This document shows positions 59,701 through 64,000 of a DNA stretch of 64,000 bases, piece after piece. Each line of letters starts with the position of its first letter. Positions within the stretch are counted from its first letter, which is position 1. The stretch covers positions 1,860,001 to 1,924,000 of the forward strand of contig JABYQN010000010.1 in NCBI GenBank assembly GCA_022606135.1, read 5' to 3'. The notes below the pieces were generated by a model, which did no database searches, had not been told where the DNA came from, and worked only from the letters and a program-made list of their open reading frames with translations. Source of the DNA: Fomes fomentarius. Taxonomy: Eukaryota; Basidiomycota; Agaricomycetes; Polyporales; Polyporaceae. Position numbers and translations under genes: made by a program.

Positions 59701-61094
59701 CAGCCAACACATCACTAACTGACGTCGCTCTTGACCTTGTACGTTGTGGAGGGACAATAGACTGCTCGCGCTCTCGAGGTGGCGAGTATGCTGGCGGAGG
59801 ACCAGTAGGTTCCTGTGGCGCCGAGCGAGGAGGCGGCGTCTTGAGCTTGGGAGACCGTACAACCGGCGGCCGAGGCTGTCCTGGAGGGACGACCGATACA
59901 GAAGACTTTCTGTACTGCACAGGCTTCTTGTCGTTCGCGATTTCAGACACAGTCGCTGGTGCCTTCTCCGTAGATCCCCTCTTCTCAGAGTCGTCGTGAT
60001 GGACCAGAGCTATCGCCGTCGCAGGCCGTTTGATCTCCTCCCGACGTGCTCGTTCCCGTTCCCTTCGAATCTCTACTTCCAACCGCCATTCTACCATCCT
60101 CCGGATCTCCTCCAGTGCATAAACTCTGACTCCGTCTCTCCGGCCAGCGATAGCGACAAGAACTCCGCGGTGCTCCATCACTACCACACTCTTGAACGGT
60201 GCTCTCCGTACCAGCGCATATGGCTGAGGTGCGGGTGGGGAGATGAGGGGAAGGACGTCCAAACCTTGGGAATGACATAGTAACAGGTAGTGTGGCGCAA
60301 GGAACGCTCCGCTTATTGGCGGATTGCTGAAGTGAGCGGGCGAGAGGTGTGTTGTGAGAGGGGATAGACTGAGACCGAGGTCATCTAACGTCGGTGGTGG
60401 CAACGGTGGCGGTGGAGTAGATGGGCGAGGCGGCGGTATGGGAGACGATGCACGGGAGGACGTGTTCGTAGTAGTAGCAGGAGGCGGATTGGGCTCCGGA
60501 GCGGGGTTTGGTGGATGGTCACGACGATGTATCAGATTCGAGAGGAATCCGGAAAAGCGATTGGATGCACGGTTCTACTCAAGTTAGAGTCGTGCATCAT
60601 ATGAAGAGACGCGACGGACTACTCACATCGAGCGTGGTGAGATGTCGCCGCCGTCGGTCGTGACTGGACTGGGGAGTTGGAGCCAGGCTTGTAGTAGAAT
60701 TAGCGGTCACTGAGGTCTGGTGTGAATGAACACTACGAGGCGTCGCAGGGAGGGTGGGGCTAGTGGGTTCCGTGACCTGCACGACAGGCATGCTATGCAC
60801 ACTCGTGGCATCCGCATCGGAAACACGTTCCTGCGCGTGGCTGGTATCGAGGTTTGTAGGGGAAGGCGTCTCAATCTCATGAGTACGTGTCTTGTCTGTG
60901 GATACCTTGGGACCTTGAACGGTGAGATCCTCGGCAGTCTCGTCGACCTCTTCTATGATATCGGGCTCGTAGTCAGTCTCGACAGTGTCATGCGCGTCAC
61001 TCCATTGGTCTTCTTGTGTCGGCGGGGGAGAGCTTGACGAAGCGGGGTTGAGCTCAAGGCTGTCGGTGGAGAGGCCGGCGGGGTAGGAGGGCAT
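56764..61094 (-). CDS. Large protein with CNH-like region and GYF domain
   Basis: About 1,400 residues. From ATG 61094 a Ser/Thr/Pro-rich acidic N-terminus runs to an intron at about 60563-60613. Then a CNH-like beta-propeller start (SPAHFSNPPISGAFLAPHYL, LVRRAPFKSVVVMEHRGVLV, GRRDGVRVYALEEIRRMVEW) leads to about 500 disordered residues and the CNH remainder (LEYVKLPGTKGAVAVKAVE, an intron at about 58420-58475, then SFLAILCGDNGEKVELFAGT and LELQLQGDDLVEVFLVF). A GYF domain spans the next intron (SKWFYRDPKGVIH, then GPWKASLMQAWYRDGLLPPD), and the last exon carries WDSRGR-like beta-rich blocks and the end at 56764. GYF domains bind Pro-rich peptides; CNH regions bind small GTPases. The combination is unusual and its job is unknown. 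Four exons with in-frame GT-AG joins support one gene. Confidence 0.78.
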
Positions 61095-61754
61095 GGTCCA
61101 AGGAATCCAAACCGGTCGTCAGCAAAACAGAAGAGAGACAAACGAGGACAGCAAGTGTCCAAAGACCGCCGAGAAGAGAGAGCGTGAGTACGCAGCCAGG
61201 TGAAGAGGAAGAGTAAGTGGAACTTGAAGAGAAGAAAGGCTCTTCAAGGCCGTGACTGGGAGCGCGCTGCTCCGAGTGCTCGCAAATCGTGCCGCCGTGG
61301 GTCGCCGGGTCTCACGCATCAAGCCACCTTCCAATCCATTCCCGCTGCTTGACAACTCCCTGCATGCAGTGTCTTAGAAAGCTCACGGACGTCGTAAAAT
61401 TCACTGCGTCCGATGTCGACGGCATCAGGCTCTTTGTGCGACAACACGATGATCCGTGCGTGTTCATTGGCGTTTCAGTGACATTGGCGTCCATCCACTC
61501 AACTCGACTTCGTATCGCGTCCCATGAATTGACGTGCTGCGTCATCACAATTACCAAGGACATCTTGTTACCTCGTAATCGTGTCACGCTGCGTGCAAGC
61601 ACCAGGTTGAAGGTGGACTCGAACGTGCGACGACATGCAACAGCGACAGGGCGTGGCGCCGTAGTACTAAATCTGCAAATTCTGACAGCTTCGCCGTGTC
61701 CGGAGATAGCCCGTGTAATGCGTAGCAGAACCTTCGAAGTTGCAACCGTGCGGG
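61095..61754. other. Intergenic region upstream of the CNH-GYF gene
   Basis: Between two minus-strand genes. A CT-rich stretch on the coding (minus) strand lies near 61150-61260. A plus-strand frame that starts here and crosses cyclin H is antisense and not credited. Confidence 0.45.
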
Positions 61755-62969
61755 TCAGTCGTCGTCGTCATCATCATCCTCGTCAGCCAGGCCTTGTGCT
61801 GCCTTCCTCGCCAGCTCACTGCCAAACGGGTCTCCTTCTTCCATCGCAATTCGCGCGGCCTCCGCCTTCCGTTTCCTCTTTTCCTCCGCCTTCCGCTCCT
61901 TCTCCTGCTGCTTCTTCGTGTATGCATTGCTCCCCACAATCTTCTCAGGGTTCTTGCACAGTCTCAGTCTCCGGTCGACCTCTCGCACGGCCTCGACATC
62001 CGGCGAAGAGCCATCCCCCAGGATCATCGCCTTGATTGGTTCTAGGACGTCTAGCACCGGAGGATGAGGTGATGAAGGGAATTTGGCGTGTGCCCATGCG
62101 GATGCGAGCGTCGGTGATGCCAGGGAAAAGCATGCGAGGGCAATTTGGGAAGGTGTATAGACAAACTCAGCATCTGTCAGCCGAGCTGCCCTGACATAGC
62201 CCATGGCGGCGTCGTAGGCTTGACTGAGCTCCTCGACTGAGATATCCGGAATTGTCTTTAAACGATATCAGGGGATACTCGGAAAGCGATGTCTTAAGTA
62301 CTTGCCTGGATATCTAGCCAGATACCCCATAGCGCTCTATGTGGATGCCACACGGCGAAGTCAAAGCCAATGCTCTGCGCGACCAGGAACTCTAAGTCAA
62401 GAACATCTGATGGGGCTGTCTTCGGTATATGCGATGCATAGGACTCGAGGGATATTGGATGGTTGGTGGTTTTGGTAGCCAGGAACAAGGCCGTAAGCCT
62501 GTGGCGGAGTTACTTGTGATACTAGGAGGACAAGGCATGTGGACATACATCACGTTCTTCGGATGCCAGTCCATCACTGTGTTCTTCAAGTAGAACCTTT
62601 TGAGATATGTGACAGCCGCGGCCTCCACCTCCTCTGGGAAACGAAAGAGACCACATAATTGGTAGACTTTGCCAACATAGAGTTTGACGAGTAGATGTTC
62701 TTCCTCGGCGGTGAGGAATGAGACACTGGAAGACGACCCAGGCTACACCGATGTGACATGAGCATTCAGCACAGACATAGCTTGATTGCACTTGCAGAGT
62801 CAGCCTCGAACGCGTTCCGGATTGCAGAGACAGCGTCCTCGTTCAAAGTGTACCGCACCCGCGCGAGTTCTTCGAGCGAGAAGCGCCAATGTCGGAACTG
62901 GGTGCTAGCTTCATAGATGGATTGCGAAGGGGCGGACGTAGCAGCAACTGGTTGAGGGTCTGTGGTCAT
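61755..62969 (-). CDS. CCL1: Cyclin H, TFIIH kinase (TFIIK) subunit
   Basis: Regulatory partner of the Cdk7/Kin28 kinase that phosphorylates the RNA polymerase II tail. From ATG 62969 (MTTDPQPVAATSAPSQ) the Cyclin H N-terminal helix reads YEASTQFRHWRFS with EELARVR, as in other cyclin Hs. Cyclin box 1: FLTAEEEHLLVKLYVGKVYQ, YLKRFYLKNTVMDWHPKNV, LTALFLATKTTNHPISL. Box 2: DLEFLVAQSIGFDFAVWHPH then LWGIWLDIQ, SQAYDAAMGYVRAARLTDA and IALACFSLASP. The C-terminal helix region (KEAxKK-like KKQQEKERKAEEKRKRK) ends in an acidic run DEDDDDDDD coded by a GTC/ATC microsatellite at about 61757-61785. Five or so introns, GT-AG. Length about 330 is normal. Confidence 0.92.
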
Positions 62970-63265
62970 GTTGTGCGAAGTGGCTTGGGAGTGGCAGACG
63001 CAGACGCAAGTGAAGTGCCTGGTGTGCGATCGGAGATTCGAGGGACGGGGATCGAGATCTGCCCCGCAACACACGGAAAGGTGCCGGGCCGGGCATAGCG
63101 ACAAGAAAGAAGGCGACTGGCTGGCGACCCATCAGCATATCCGCTGTAGTGCCTGCGCGTCCCCTGCGCGTCCCAGGCCTCGCTGTCCGTCTCCAAACCA
63201 GACGAGACTTTTGCCTTGTCCTCGTTCTTGGCCGCGTGAATACCATCGCACACCTATGTGAAGCG

Positions 63266-64000
63266 ATGCTAACGGTGCTGGTTCACCCTCACGGCGCCCT
63301 CTTTCCAGGGCCTTTTCGTCGTCTAATCCAACTACTCCCTCGGCTCCTGCTGTCCTTTCTTTTTTGCCTTCTCGCCTCTTCACTTCCTGCTGCCACCGCC
63401 CAAGATGCAGGCAACCGTCAACTTCCCCGGGGTCTTTCTACATTGGCTGCGCCTTCACCTAACGCGTGCGTGCACCTTTCAATTTCGGCAGCATAAGTTC
63501 GATGGGCCATCAAACTCATTCATTTTACCTAGCGTACTCAATGCCGGTGGTACTTTAAGCGTGGCAATCGATGTGCGTCATCTTCTACTAGTTTATCGCG
63601 TTATTCATGTAATACTGTGGCAGGTCTCTGCCGCCACCAGAGGGGACTCGGAGTGGACATTGAGTTCCCTCGAAGTCTACATCGTTTCTACCCTCAACAA
63701 CGTCAATCTTACTGTGTCTGGTGCCGGATCGGGACTAGTCATGCAGGAGCCTGGCAGCACCGTTAAACACATTGACTGGCAGGTGGCGACCTGCTTGGCG
63801 ACGGGGAACTACAATGTGCGTGAACATCTACGATTCCTGCAACAGCGATTCCAACCCCCTCATCCCTAGTTGACCATCTACGAAGCGTCCACCTTCAGCA
63901 ACGGAACCGGATACTTCGCCATCACCCCCGTTCCAGTGCAAGTGCGGAACGACCGCAATGGGGTTGATTTTGTGTGCACCTCGCGAGTGAACGCACTGCA
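63266..64000 (+). CDS. Secreted protein of unknown function (3' truncated by window edge)
   Basis: Partial gene. ATG 63266 precedes a strong hydrophobic stretch (LPRLLLSFLFCLLASSLPAA) with a likely signal cleavage near TAQDA. Later exons read FDGPSNSFILPSVLNAGGTL, then SEWTLSSLEVYIVSTLNNVN, LTVSGAGSGLVMQEPGSTVK, HIDWQVATCLATGNYN, an intron at about 63816-63869, and LTIYEASTFSNGTGYFAITP, VPVQV. Beta-rich repeats and N-glycosylation sites (NLT, NGT) suit a small secreted beta-sandwich, as in many uncharacterised basidiomycete secreted proteins. The join between the signal peptide exon and the first core exon (63400-63500) is uncertain. Divergent from cyclin H, 296 bp apart. Confidence 0.6.

Noticed and set aside
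61289..62035. Long plus-strand open frame of 248 codons
   Set aside because: It is antisense to cyclin H, has no motif, and its codons mirror the Lys/Glu- and Asp-rich end of that gene.

Overview
The window is nuclear DNA of a filamentous fungus, most likely a basidiomycete of the Agaricomycetes. Genes are dense on both strands and most are broken by many short (about 45-65 nt) GT-AG introns. The gene set includes a fungal type IIC Na,K-ATPase-like pump, a Fus3/Kss1-type MAP kinase, GH131 and GH3 glycosidases, and secreted cupredoxins. The two CAZymes fit a wood- or litter-decaying lifestyle. All assignments come from reading protein motifs in the sequence; no database search was run.

Layout. 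1-3982 (+): 3' part of a DHX29/DHX57-type DEAH RNA helicase. 4195-4764 (-) and 5048-6905 (+): ribosomal protein eL22 and the H/ACA pseudouridine synthase CBF5, divergent across 283 bp that carries a telomere-like box. 8233-9818 (-): GPI-anchored double-cupredoxin protein. 11164-13280 (+): TEY MAP kinase. 14009-16394 (-): SAP-motif/coiled-coil protein. 17118-19250 (+): flavocytochrome b2-type lactate dehydrogenase. 19477-20238 (-): GAR transformylase (ADE8). 21326-24270 (+): seven-helix membrane protein with a long disordered tail. 25265-26127 (+): J-domain protein. 26596-28089 (+) and 29139-30518 (-): two disordered, probably nuclear proteins.

31771-33432 and 34236-38719 (+): a GH131 beta-glucanase and a GH3 beta-glucosidase side by side. 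The GH3 gene needs several microexons, as small as 4 nt. 39067-42534 (-): three-LIM-domain protein with an in-frame 33-bp minisatellite. 42962-43927 (-): NmrA-like NAD(P)-binding protein. 44150-45400: degenerate 61-bp repeats followed by a 5'-truncated non-LTR retrotransposon remnant. 45572-50025 (-): type IIC P-type ATPase. 50465-53459 (-): helical protein of unknown function.

53592-54547 (-) and 54671-56438 (+): RNA polymerase III subunit RPC5/Rpc37 and TFIIIA, head to head with only 123 bp between start codons. 56764-61094 (-): large protein combining a CNH-like region and a GYF domain. 61755-62969 (-): cyclin H (TFIIK). 63266-end (+): 5' part of a secreted protein gene.

Shared themes are ribosome and RNA synthesis (DHX29-like, eL22, CBF5, RPC5, TFIIIA, cyclin H) and plant-wall glucan breakdown (GH131 with GH3). 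I saw no CRISPR array, tRNA, rRNA or secondary-metabolite cluster. The points most worth a second look are the GH3 microexons, the RPC5/TFIIIA shared promoter, a GC-AG intron in ADE8, the CNH-GYF fusion, a nested intergenic hairpin, and three genes that each appear to need one extra base in a C/G run.
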